In this document: piece by piece, positions 1 to 5,606 of the stretch
Position numbering within the stretch: position 1 is the stretch's first letter
How the letters are laid out: each line of letters begins with the position of its first letter
Source of the DNA: Methanospirillum sp.
GTDB taxonomy: Archaea; Halobacteriota; Methanomicrobia; Methanomicrobiales; Methanospirillaceae
DNA: 5,690 bases
NCBI GenBank assembly: GCA_028695895.1
Contig: JAQVIE010000098.1
Span: 1 to 5,690 of the forward strand
Direction of reading: 5' to 3'
The notes under the pieces: model-generated
The model's database searches: none
Seen by the model: the letters and a program-made list of their open reading frames with translations, nothing else
Told to the model about the DNA's origin: nothing
Position numbers and translations under genes: made by a program

Positions 1-577
1 ATGTGGATTGTCTTACAAAATTACCAAATGGTGTCTGGGTAGCCTGGCGAATCTGTCCTGAACCTCCACAGTTTGGACAACTTTTCGTCTTTTTTGTCTC
101 TGATCCCGAACCATCACAGGCAGAACAGGGTTCTGCATGCATAACTTCAATATCACGGTCCAGACCAAATACAGCATCCCGAAGAGTGACTTCGATTCGC
201 ATGAGTAGATCATCACCCCGCCTTGGTCCCCGCTGGCGTCCGCCGAATCCTCCAAAAATATCCCCGGCGAAGTCAAAGATATCTCCAAATCCGGAGAAGT
301 CTGCATGAAACCCTCCGCCATATCCTCCTCCGCCATATGATCCTTTTGAAGCATTGGTAAAGGCTTCATGTCCCATATGATCATATTGTGACCGCTTTTG
401 TGTATCAGACAGGACACTGTATGCTTCATTAATCTCTTTGAATTTATCCTCTGCTCCGGGATCTTTGTTCACATCAGGATGATATTTTCTGGCCAGGCCA
501 CGATATGCCTTTTTTATCTCGGTATCATCGGCATTGCGGGACACGCCAAGGATATCGTAGTAATCTCCCGCTGCCAT
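1..577 (-). CDS. dnaJ: DnaJ (Hsp40) co-chaperone, N-terminal half; gene runs off the window
   Basis: DnaJ binds unfolded proteins, passes them to DnaK and stimulates DnaK ATP hydrolysis in the cytosol. The 192 visible codons begin [18 protein letters not shown]. Residues 5-70 form a J domain with the catalytic HPD at 33-35. Residues 80-120 form a Gly/Phe-rich linker containing GGGGYGGGF and repeated [12 protein letters not shown] segments. The first two zinc-finger repeats follow: CSACDGSG at 151-158 and CPNCGGSG at 167-174. This order marks a full-length (type I) DnaJ rather than a small J-domain protein. Such proteins are usually about 370-390 residues, so the remaining zinc repeats and the C-terminal substrate-binding domain lie beyond base 1. 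The ATG at 577 is chosen because the J domain begins directly after it and an SD-like AAGGAGTGA lies upstream. The gene starts 9 bp after the dnaK stop, so the two are almost certainly co-transcribed. No frameshift is seen. Confidence 0.97.
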   Translation of the reverse strand, partial: MAAGDYYDILGVSRNADDTEIKKAYRGLARKYHPDVNKDPGAEDKFKEINEAYSVLSDTQKRSQYDHMGHEAFTNASKGSYGGGGYGGGFHADFSGFGDIFDFAGDIFGGFGGRQRGPRRGDDLLMRIEVTLRDAVFGLDRDIEVMHAEPCSACDGSGSETKKTKSCPNCGGSGQIRQATQTPFGNFVRQST

Positions 578-586
578 CTGTAATAC

Positions 587-595
587 TCACTCCTT
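587..595 (-). promoter_or_regulatory. Ribosome binding site of dnaJ, overlapping the dnaK stop codon
   Basis: On the minus strand the sequence AAGGAGTGA spans the last two dnaK codons and its TGA stop, 9 bases before the dnaJ ATG. It resembles the GGAGGTGA complement of the 16S rRNA 3' end with one base missing. The overlap suggests that ribosomes finishing dnaK help start dnaJ (translational coupling). That is inference from position. Confidence 0.65.
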
Positions 596-2419
596 CTTTT
601 CAGTGAAGTCAGCATCCACGACATTATCGTCAGAATCAGAAGAGGTGTCACCCTCTCCTTTCTGAGCAGCCTGCTCGGCCTGAACTTTCTGGTAAATCTT
701 GGTGGTAACTTTAAAGACTGCCTCGGTCAGTTCTTCCATCTGTTTCTGGATGGCTTCAGAGTCTGTTCCTTCAAGGGCAGTCTTCATCTTTTCAATGTGT
801 TCCTGGATATTTGTCCTGTCTTCCTCTTCTATATTCTCTTCACTCTCTTTCAGAAGTTTTTCTGCAGAGAAGACAGCCATGTCTGCATTGTTCCGGACTT
901 CAATCTCCTGTTTTTTCTTGTTATCTTCCTCTTCATACTTCTTTGCGTCATCAACCATGCGCTTGATCTCATCATCAGAGAGTTTTTTGCTGCCTTTGAT
1001 TGTGATAGCCTGTTCATTACCGGTACCAAGATCCTTTGCAGTCACGTGGATGATACCATTGGCATCGATATCAAAGGTAACCTCTATCTGTGGAATTCCG
1101 CGCGGTGCCGGAGGTATTCCGGTCAGCATGAACCGGCCAAGGGTGAAGTTGTCATTTGCCAGTTTTCGTTCTCCCTGCACGACATGGATCTCAACCGAGG
1201 TCTGATTGTCTGCAGCTGTTGAGAATATCTGGCTCTTTTTGGTTGGAATTGTCGTATTTCTGTCGATGATGGGTGTTGCAATGCCACCAAGTGTCTCGAT
1301 TGAAAGGGTCAGAGGAGCGACATCAAGAAGAACAATGTCACTTGTCTCACCGGCAAGCACACCACCCTGAATGGCTGCACCGACTGCAACACACTCATCC
1401 GGGTTTATACCTTTATCCGGTTCCTTTCCAAGGAGATCCTTTACCTTCTGCTGAACAAGCGGGACACGGGTTGAACCACCGACAAGCAGAACACGGTCAA
1501 TCTCCGATGGTTTGAGTCCTGAATCAGAGAGTGCCTGTTTGACAGGTCCGATAGTGTTCTCAACAAGGTCAGAGATAAGCTGTTCAAACTGTGCACGGGT
1601 CAGGTCAATGTCAAGGAATTTTGGCCCTGATGAATCGGTAGTAATGTAAGGAAGGTTGACATTTGTCTTCGGTGTCTGGGATAGCTCTATCTTTGCATTC
1701 TCAGCTGCATCACGAAGCCGCTGCATTGCCATTGGATCTTTTGAAAGGTCTATCCCCTCTTTCTTTTTAAATTCGGCAACAAGGTAATCAATAACCCGTT
1801 TGTCAAAGTCGTCTCCACCAAGACGGTTGCTTCCGGAAGTAGCCTTAACCTCAAAGACTCCGTCACCAAGTGTCAGGATTGATACATCAAATGTTCCACC
1901 CCCAAGATCGTAAACAAGCACGGTGTGATCGTCTTCCTTGTCAATTCCGTATGCCAGTGCAGATGCTGTAGGTTCATTGATGATACGAAGAACTTCAAGT
2001 CCTGCAATGGTTCCTGCATCTTTTGTAGCCTGTCTTTGGGCATCGTTGAAATAAGCCGGAACTGTGATGACTGCCTTTTTAATCTCTTCACCAAGATATG
2101 CCTCTGCATCAGTCTTCATTTTCTGCAGAATCATTGCAGAGATCTCCTGGGGTGTGAAGTTTTTACCGGTGAGTTCTATCTTTTTTGCAGTTCCCATGTC
2201 ACGTTTTACAGACATGACTGTGTTCTGATGATTGGTAATTGCCTGGCGCTTTGCAAGGCTTCCAACCAGACGTTCTCCCTCTTTTGTGAATGCAACCACA
2301 GAAGGAGTTGTTCTGCCTCCTTCGGCATTCGGGATAACGACTGCTTTTCCACCCTCCATGATGGACATACATGAGTTTGTAGTCCCAAGATCAATACCAA
2401 GAATTTTTTCGCTTGCCAT
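587..2419 (-). CDS. dnaK: DnaK, Hsp70 molecular chaperone
   Basis: DnaK is the ATP-driven cytosolic Hsp70 that binds exposed hydrophobic stretches of client proteins, working with DnaJ and GrpE. All three Hsp70 signatures are present: IDLGTTNS at 9-16, [12 protein letters not shown] at 169-180 and [10 protein letters not shown] at 311-320. The interdomain linker [10 protein letters not shown] is at 361-370. The substrate-binding beta domain follows to about 480, then an alpha-helical lid rich in Glu and Lys. The tail ends [12 protein letters not shown], close to the bacterial consensus. At 610 residues the protein is full length. Compared with E. coli DnaK it lacks the insert of roughly 25 residues after about residue 75, as in Gram-positive and archaeal DnaK. 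The ATG at 2419 lies 24 bp after the grpE stop. Its ribosome binding site is weak (GGAA at 2427-2430, 7 bases from the ATG), so translation may depend partly on coupling to grpE. No key residue appears to be missing. Confidence 0.99.
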   Translation of the reverse strand: MASEKILGIDLGTTNSCMSIMEGGKAVVIPNAEGGRTTPSVVAFTKEGERLVGSLAKRQAITNHQNTVMSVKRDMGTAKKIELTGKNFTPQEISAMILQKMKTDAEAYLGEEIKKAVITVPAYFNDAQRQATKDAGTIAGLEVLRIINEPTASALAYGIDKEDDHTVLVYDLGGGTFDVSILTLGDGVFEVKATSGSNRLGGDDFDKRVIDYLVAEFKKKEGIDLSKDPMAMQRLRDAAENAKIELSQTPKTNVNLPYITTDSSGPKFLDIDLTRAQFEQLISDLVENTIGPVKQALSDSGLKPSEIDRVLLVGGSTRVPLVQQKVKDLLGKEPDKGINPDECVAVGAAIQGGVLAGETSDIVLLDVAPLTLSIETLGGIATPIIDRNTTIPTKKSQIFSTAADNQTSVEIHVVQGERKLANDNFTLGRFMLTGIPPAPRGIPQIEVTFDIDANGIIHVTAKDLGTGNEQAITIKGSKKLSDDEIKRMVDDAKKYEEEDNKKKQEIEVRNNADMAVFSAEKLLKESEENIEEEDRTNIQEHIEKMKTALEGTDSEAIQKQMEELTEAVFKVTTKIYQKVQAEQAAQKGEGDTSSDSDDNVVDADFTEKKE

Positions 2420-2443
2420 AATGATGTTCCAATATTTGAATGA

Positions 2444-2995
2444 TTAATTTTGTTCGACCGGCGCTGTACCCTGCGAGACAATAACCTGGGCAGGACGAAG
2501 AATTTTTTCCTGCAGGCAGTATCCTTTGCAGACCTGATCGCAGATCGTTCCTTCCTCCTGGGAAGAAGGGATCACTGCAACTGCTTCATGACGGGCTGGA
2601 TCAAACTTTTCACCAACCGACTCAAATGATTCAATACCCTGTCTTTTCATTACCTGAGCCAGTAGTTTCTGAATCTGAACAAGCCCTTCATGTGCTCCGC
2701 CTTCAGCCTGTATGGCCCTGTCCATGCTGTCTGCAACCTCAAGCATATCACGGGCAAATTGCCCGATTGATTGCGTAATCCGCTGTTCTGTATCGCGGAT
2801 GGTACGTTTTCTGAAATTTTCAAAGTCAGCTGCAAGCCGCAGGTATTTGTCATTGAGGTCATCATACTCTGACCGGAGTAAATCAAGCGGATTTTTTCCC
2901 TGTTCCGATGAAAATTCATCCGAAATCAGGTTTTCCTCTTCTTCCTGATTCAGTTCTGATTTTTTCTCATGATAATTGTCTGCGGAGTCGTTCAT
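2444..2995 (-). CDS. grpE: GrpE, nucleotide exchange factor for DnaK
   Basis: GrpE acts as a dimer that opens the DnaK nucleotide cleft and releases ADP, allowing ATP to rebind and the client to leave. The 183-residue product has the usual layout. Residues 1-35 are an acidic disordered tail (NQEEEENLISDEFSSEQG). A long coiled-coil helix spans about 36-85 and includes the family-typical LAADFENFRKRT at 54-65. A short four-helix segment follows. The C-terminal beta domain includes FDPARHEAV at 131-139 and KGYCLQEKILRPAQVIVS at 157-174. The length is normal for GrpE. It is the first gene of the operon. The ATG at 2995 is the only plausible start, since the next in-frame Met lies inside the coiled coil. 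No ribosome binding site is visible (the bases before it read GTGAACCCCT) and the predicted leader is only about 12 bases. An oddity is three cysteines at 152, 156 and 160 in the beta domain. Confidence 0.98.
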   Translation of the reverse strand: MNDSADNYHEKKSELNQEEEENLISDEFSSEQGKNPLDLLRSEYDDLNDKYLRLAADFENFRKRTIRDTEQRITQSIGQFARDMLEVADSMDRAIQAEGGAHEGLVQIQKLLAQVMKRQGIESFESVGEKFDPARHEAVAVIPSSQEEGTICDQVCKGYCLQEKILRPAQVIVSQGTAPVEQN

Positions 2996-3026
2996 AGGGG
3001 TTCACTATAATTGTTGTAATGTAGTT

Positions 3027-3044
3027 CTATATATATTTTCCTCT
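3027..3044 (-). promoter_or_regulatory. Predicted archaeal promoter (BRE/TATA box) of the grpE-dnaK-dnaJ operon
   Basis: Read on the minus strand, GAGGAAAATATATATAG combines a purine-rich BRE-like segment with an eight-base TATATATA core centred near 3032. Archaeal transcription starts about 25 bases downstream of the box centre, which predicts a start near 3007 and a leader of about 12 bases before the grpE ATG. That fits the absence of a ribosome binding site. The box is the best TATA match in the intergenic region and correctly placed, but the start site is inferred. Confidence 0.65.
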
Positions 3045-3058
3045 GTCTTTTTGATAAG

Positions 3059-3074
3059 GATACATTAATGTATC
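3059..3074. repeat. Perfect 16-bp palindrome, candidate operator upstream of the grpE promoter
   Basis: GATACATTAATGTATC is its own reverse complement over all 16 bases, and the symmetry stops at both ends. It lies about 20 bp upstream of the predicted BRE/TATA of grpE, where an archaeal activator or a repressor blocking TBP/TFB access could bind as a dimer. It could also be a chance feature of AT-rich DNA. No regulator gene is present in the window to pair with it. Confidence 0.5.
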
Positions 3075-3193
3075 AGTCCTCAACATAATAATCTCTGAAA
3101 TTTTGCCATTAAATTCAATTATATCGTTATTTTTTAGATTTTCTATTTTATCCGAACATTAACCTGAAGTTAGTAACAAGCATATGGTCTTCC

Positions 3194-3245
3194 TCTGGCA
3201 GGTTTATCCAGACGCGCCGATAAAATCTCAATTATTTTTCGTCGG
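3194..3245. repeat. Two adjacent hairpin-capable segments in a less AT-rich block
   Basis: Bases 3194-3212 can form TCTGG/CCAGA with a nine-base loop. Bases 3217-3245 can form an imperfect hairpin: CCGA pairs with TCGG, and AAAAT pairs with ATTTT around a seven-base loop, separated by a small internal bulge. The block 3190-3220 is noticeably less AT-rich than its surroundings. This may be part of a leader or small RNA, but the stems are short and the strand is not determined. Confidence 0.3.
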
Positions 3246-3246
3246 A

Positions 3247-3385
3247 TGTAAATAATTTGTTTAAATCATACGTGATTTAAATACTTTTTCACTATTGCGG
3301 TAAGTCATTATATTGACATGTCACCCGCTAATCCCGGATTTGTTTTTATAAATAATTTGATTTGCTCCTGAAACAATTTGTTTAA
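3247..3385. repeat. Short AT-rich direct repeats (AAYAATTTG family, three copies)
   Basis: Bases 3247-3262 and 3347-3362 match at 14 of 16 positions and share an exact TAAATAATTTG core, exactly 100 bp apart. A third, weaker copy (AACAATTTGTTTAATC) starts at 3372 and shares AATTTGTTTAA with the first. They could be repeated binding sites or chance in AT-rich DNA. Confidence 0.35.
3260..3281. repeat. Perfect 9-bp inverted repeat (TTTAAATCA / TGATTTAAA), four-base spacer
   Basis: TTTAAATCA at 3260-3268 and TGATTTAAA at 3273-3281 are exact reverse complements around TACG. On the plus strand a T run (3285-3289) follows three bases later, so it could act as an intrinsic terminator for a plus-strand transcript. 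No plus-strand gene ends here, though, so a protein-binding site is equally possible. The arms also resemble TATA-like sequence. Confidence 0.45.
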
Positions 3386-3461
3386 TCTGGTCATTACTTT
3401 ATAAAATACGGGAAATTATTTCGCGCTCCATTGGAAATAAAGGGGTCCATAAGATCCAGGT

Positions 3462-3481
3462 TAGTCAGAAAAACATGACTA
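3462..3481 (-). terminator. Weak hairpin just downstream of the M3 peptidase gene
   Basis: Six bases past the TGA stop, minus-strand TAGTCA and TGACTA form a perfect 6-bp stem around the eight-base loop TGTTTTTC. T-rich sequence (TTTTTT at the stop, TTTTT in the loop) is typical of archaeal 3' ends, which need T tracts more than hairpins. The stem is short and has no trailing T run, so this is a tentative call. Confidence 0.3.
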
Positions 3482-3486
3482 CTCAT

Positions 3487-5430
3487 TCAAAAAACAGGCA
3501 GAGTTTTAGTAATACATCCAGGAATGAAAATCCAGATTTTCCTTGTTGATCGTTCCTTTTCTTCTTTTACCATTTTATATATGCTGATATTATCTGCATT
3601 TAGAAATTTCATCATTCTTTCCTGTGCGGTAATACTCCTGTCATCCGAAGTAACTATCAAATCAGAGAATTCATTCCATGTTGTCTTATTAAAAAAGCCA
3701 TTTCTAAAAAATTTTGAATAAACCATGGCTCCATACAGACGACCAACAGGGTAAATCCAGTACATACCTGCTGTATCTTCTGCAAAATGCGGGTGGCGTA
3801 GAAGATATCCTCCATGGTCAGCAACCTTCACCCCTGTTATTTCCGTAAATATATCTGCATATCTCTCTCCAAATGAGATGTTGCCTGATGTTTTTATAAA
3901 CTGATTTTCCAGGATGCCGATAGTCATGTCTTTTCCCAGGTTCCACCGCTGCTTTGAAGAGAACGGGCCGTTCATGTCATAATATTCTGAAATATTGTGT
4001 TCCTCCAGACTGAAAACAGGTTTATCCAAAGCCATGATTATACCTAAGATCTCCGGAGTCCATGCAAGATATTCAAAAAAATGGGATGCAGCTTCTGTCA
4101 GTTCAACAGGGATAATTTCAGGTATCTGCGATGAGTGCCTGGATGCGGATAAAATCTGTGTATATACATGGCCCAGCTCGTGAAACAACAAGGTGTATTC
4201 ATCTTTATTAAACCCTGATTTCTCCGGTGTTTCATAAACAGTTCCACTTACAATATAAACTGGTGCAGCAGGTCCTTGTTCACTTCCTTTAACATTCACT
4301 TCTCCGGCAATCAGGGCCGTCATCCAGTTCCGGGTTTTTTCAGCCCGTTCCTTCAGGTCAAGATAAAACCATCCCATCGTTTCATTGGTTTTTTCATCTG
4401 TTACCCTGAAGAGGAGGACATCAGGTGCGTAAAAATGAGCATCTGCGATAAATTCTGTTTTGACACCAGTCAGGCAGGACAGAAGTGAGAGAGATCGTGA
4501 GATTGTCTGATTAAATGGCATTGAAAAATCTTTGTCATGAATAGTTCCCGTTTTTTGTAATAAAGTGAGCAGAGAATCCACTTCATAATCATATAATACA
4601 GTCTCTCCCAGGTTTCTGGTCTTTTTTATCTGAAGAACTTCAGACACGACTGGTTGAACCTGTTCTTTTACGAGGGGTTTTATCTCATCAAGGAGGGATG
4701 AGATATCAGTACCATTCATCATCCATCCCTGTTCATCTGCTTTAAAATCCGTCCAGGTTGAATATCCCTGAAGGGAGGCGATTGTATTTCGAAGAATGGC
4801 AATTTTCGTTAATATATTGAGATTATCTGTAAGTGACCTGTTTTCCCGGATATTAATCAGGTACTGATTCTGCAATGTTCTGAGTTCCGGGTACAGGGAT
4901 GCCAGATGTTCTTTTTCTTCATCAGATAACCCTGCACCACCAGATCTGAAAAACTGTTTTTCCTGTTCATAAAGCCATCTGCCATAATCAGATTCAGGTT
5001 TTGTCTCCTGTATAATGCGGTAAAGGTCATTATTTAATGAAATATTCCTGATGAATTCATTTCGCCTCTCTGCTGCCATGAAAGCTGCGTTCTGAAGATC
5101 ATTGTCTGGATACAGTCCGGCAAGAGTCTGGTATTTAAGCAGACTGGAATCAAGTCTTGTGAGAATCTCTTCAAGCCTTAATATTGTATTGGTTTCGTTC
5201 CGTTTATTGGCAGGAATGGTAAGAAGGGATGTAATGTCCTGTTTTGCTTTTGAGATTGATGTATACACTTCGTCATCGATCGCCTGTTTTGTCAGCGGGA
5301 AAATAATTCCGGGTTCTGTTACAGGAACAGAGCCGTGAATTTCGTTCCTGTCTCCTGATGCCTGGTTTAAGAGGAGAATGATAATTACGAATATGATAAT
5401 TAAACAGTTTTTTTTATTCAGACACCACAC
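3487..5430 (-). CDS. Predicted secreted M3-family (thimet oligopeptidase-like) zinc metallopeptidase
   Basis: M3 enzymes cut short peptides inside a deep channel using one zinc ion. The zinc site is clear: FHELGH gives ligands H417 and H421 with catalytic E418, and the third ligand is E446 in VELTEAASHFFEYLAW, 29 residues after H417 as in thimet oligopeptidase. The M3A pattern is also seen upstream: the helical EQEKQFFRSGGAGLSDEEKE (155-174) and APDVLLFRVTD followed by GWFYLDLKER (335-362). Near the C-terminus H548, Y557 and Y560 match the spacing of substrate-contacting His600, Tyr609 and Tyr612 of human thimet oligopeptidase; the Tyr605 position is T553. Residues 1-25 form a signal peptide (NKKN, then a long Ile/Leu core, then QASG), so the enzyme is exported or membrane-anchored, unlike typical cytosolic M3A members. 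The mature part has ten N-X-S/T sequons. The GTG start at 5430 has an AAGGAGG site seven bases away and an in-frame TAA upstream. The length (647) is near that of the family. Substrates are unknown. Confidence 0.88.
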   Translation of the reverse strand: MWCLNKKNCLIIIFVIIILLLNQASGDRNEIHGSVPVTEPGIIFPLTKQAIDDEVYTSISKAKQDITSLLTIPANKRNETNTILRLEEILTRLDSSLLKYQTLAGLYPDNDLQNAAFMAAERRNEFIRNISLNNDLYRIIQETKPESDYGRWLYEQEKQFFRSGGAGLSDEEKEHLASLYPELRTLQNQYLINIRENRSLTDNLNILTKIAILRNTIASLQGYSTWTDFKADEQGWMMNGTDISSLLDEIKPLVKEQVQPVVSEVLQIKKTRNLGETVLYDYEVDSLLTLLQKTGTIHDKDFSMPFNQTISRSLSLLSCLTGVKTEFIADAHFYAPDVLLFRVTDEKTNETMGWFYLDLKERAEKTRNWMTALIAGEVNVKGSEQGPAAPVYIVSGTVYETPEKSGFNKDEYTLLFHELGHVYTQILSASRHSSQIPEIIPVELTEAASHFFEYLAWTPEILGIIMALDKPVFSLEEHNISEYYDMNGPFSSKQRWNLGKDMTIGILENQFIKTSGNISFGERYADIFTEITGVKVADHGGYLLRHPHFAEDTAGMYWIYPVGRLYGAMVYSKFFRNGFFNKTTWNEFSDLIVTSDDRSITAQERMMKFLNADNISIYKMVKEEKERSTRKIWIFIPGCITKTLPVF

Positions 5431-5437
5431 ATTTTTT

Positions 5438-5444
5438 CCTCCTT
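5438..5444 (-). promoter_or_regulatory. Strong ribosome binding site that fixes the GTG start of the M3 peptidase
   Basis: Minus-strand AAGGAGG ends seven bases before GTG at 5430. An ATG two bases earlier (5432) is out of frame and reads into a stop after four codons, so GTG is the true start. An in-frame TAA at 5445-5443 excludes a longer protein. Confidence 0.85.
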
Positions 5445-5473
5445 ATCAGTGAATATTTCAATAATATGGGCAC

Positions 5474-5496
5474 AAATATACTTTAAGGTTTAAACC
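5474..5496 (-). promoter_or_regulatory. Predicted promoter of the M3 peptidase gene with adjacent 10-bp palindrome
   Basis: On the minus strand, CTTAAAGTATATTTG contains a TATA-like GTATATTT (5481-5474). This predicts a start near 5452 and a leader of about 22 bases carrying the ribosome binding site. Immediately upstream, GGTTTAAACC (5487-5496) is a perfect 10-bp palindrome over the BRE position, where a bound protein would block TFB. The TATA match is moderate. Confidence 0.45.
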
Positions 5497-5533
5497 ACTC
5501 TCTCTGAATTAGTTATGTGAGACTGGCATTAAG

Positions 5534-5541
5534 CTATATAC
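5534..5541 (+). promoter_or_regulatory. Predicted TATA box of the plus-strand gene starting at 5607
   Basis: CTATATAC within CATTAAGCTATATACTCC is a good archaeal TATA-like element. It predicts a start near 5562 and a leader of about 45 bases. A second AT-rich run (AGTATAATTTTT, 5582-5593) is too close to the start codon to serve as the box. Confidence 0.45.
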
Positions 5542-5556
5542 TCCATAAGGTGTATC

Positions 5557-5586
5557 TATCATTATTGATACTCTGATTATCAGTAT
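5557..5586. repeat. Overlapping small inverted repeats in the divergent promoter region
   Basis: TATCA (5557-5561) and TGATA (5566-5570) form one dyad. ATACT (5568-5572) and AGTAT (5582-5586), with nested CTGAT-T-ATCAG (5573-5583), form a second. They lie at the predicted start and in the leader of the plus-strand gene, so they could be operator half-sites or a small leader hairpin next to the ribosome binding site. The arms are only five bases and AT-rich. Confidence 0.3.
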
Positions 5587-5593
5587 AATTTTT

Positions 5594-5600
5594 AAGGAGG
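5594..5600 (+). promoter_or_regulatory. Ribosome binding site of the gene starting at 5607
   Basis: AAGGAGG lies six bases before ATG 5607 and is identical to the site of the divergent peptidase gene. It selects ATG 5607 over the in-frame ATG at 5631 (Met9). Confidence 0.8.
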
Positions 5601-5606
5601 GAACCA

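Larger units (their letters stand above)
2996..3486. other. 491-bp AT-rich non-coding region between the M3 peptidase gene and grpE
   Basis: No convincing gene is seen on either strand; the open frames are under about 25 codons and lack good ribosome binding sites. Reading toward grpE, the stretch holds a weak hairpin just past the peptidase stop, three copies of an AAYAATTTG element with several TATA-like runs (3247-3410), a less AT-rich hairpin-capable block (3190-3281), a featureless AT-rich part (about 3085-3180), a perfect 16-bp palindrome (3059-3074) and the grpE TATA box (3027-3039). It is long for an archaeal intergenic region, which suggests regulation of the chaperone operon, a long leader from an upstream start, or a small RNA. 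Confidence 0.6.

Noticed and set aside
13..429. A 138-codon minus-strand open frame over dnaJ
   Set aside because: It is in a different frame from dnaJ, whose J domain, G/F linker and zinc repeats read cleanly without a shift. It has no domain of its own.
699..1205. A 168-codon open frame on the plus strand, opposite dnaK
   Set aside because: It lies wholly antisense to dnaK and has a low-complexity Ser/Phe-rich product with no recognisable domain, as expected of the complement of a Glu/Lys-rich helical lid. DnaK is unmistakable on the other strand.
1925..2374. A 149-codon plus-strand open frame opposite the DnaK ATPase domain
   Set aside because: It is Cys/Ser/Phe-rich shadow translation with no ribosome binding site, fully covered by the real dnaK gene.
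3184..3255. A small plus-strand frame of 23 residues (MVFLWQVYPDAPIK...) in the intergenic region
   Set aside because: It has no ribosome binding site and no family resemblance, and its length is expected by chance.
3318..3371. A 17-residue plus-strand frame starting MSPANPGF
   Set aside because: It is too short and lacks a ribosome binding site.
5430..5432. ATG at 5432 as the start of the peptidase gene
   Set aside because: It is out of frame and reaches a TGA after four codons. The overlapping GTG at 5430 is in frame, with ideal spacing to AAGGAGG.
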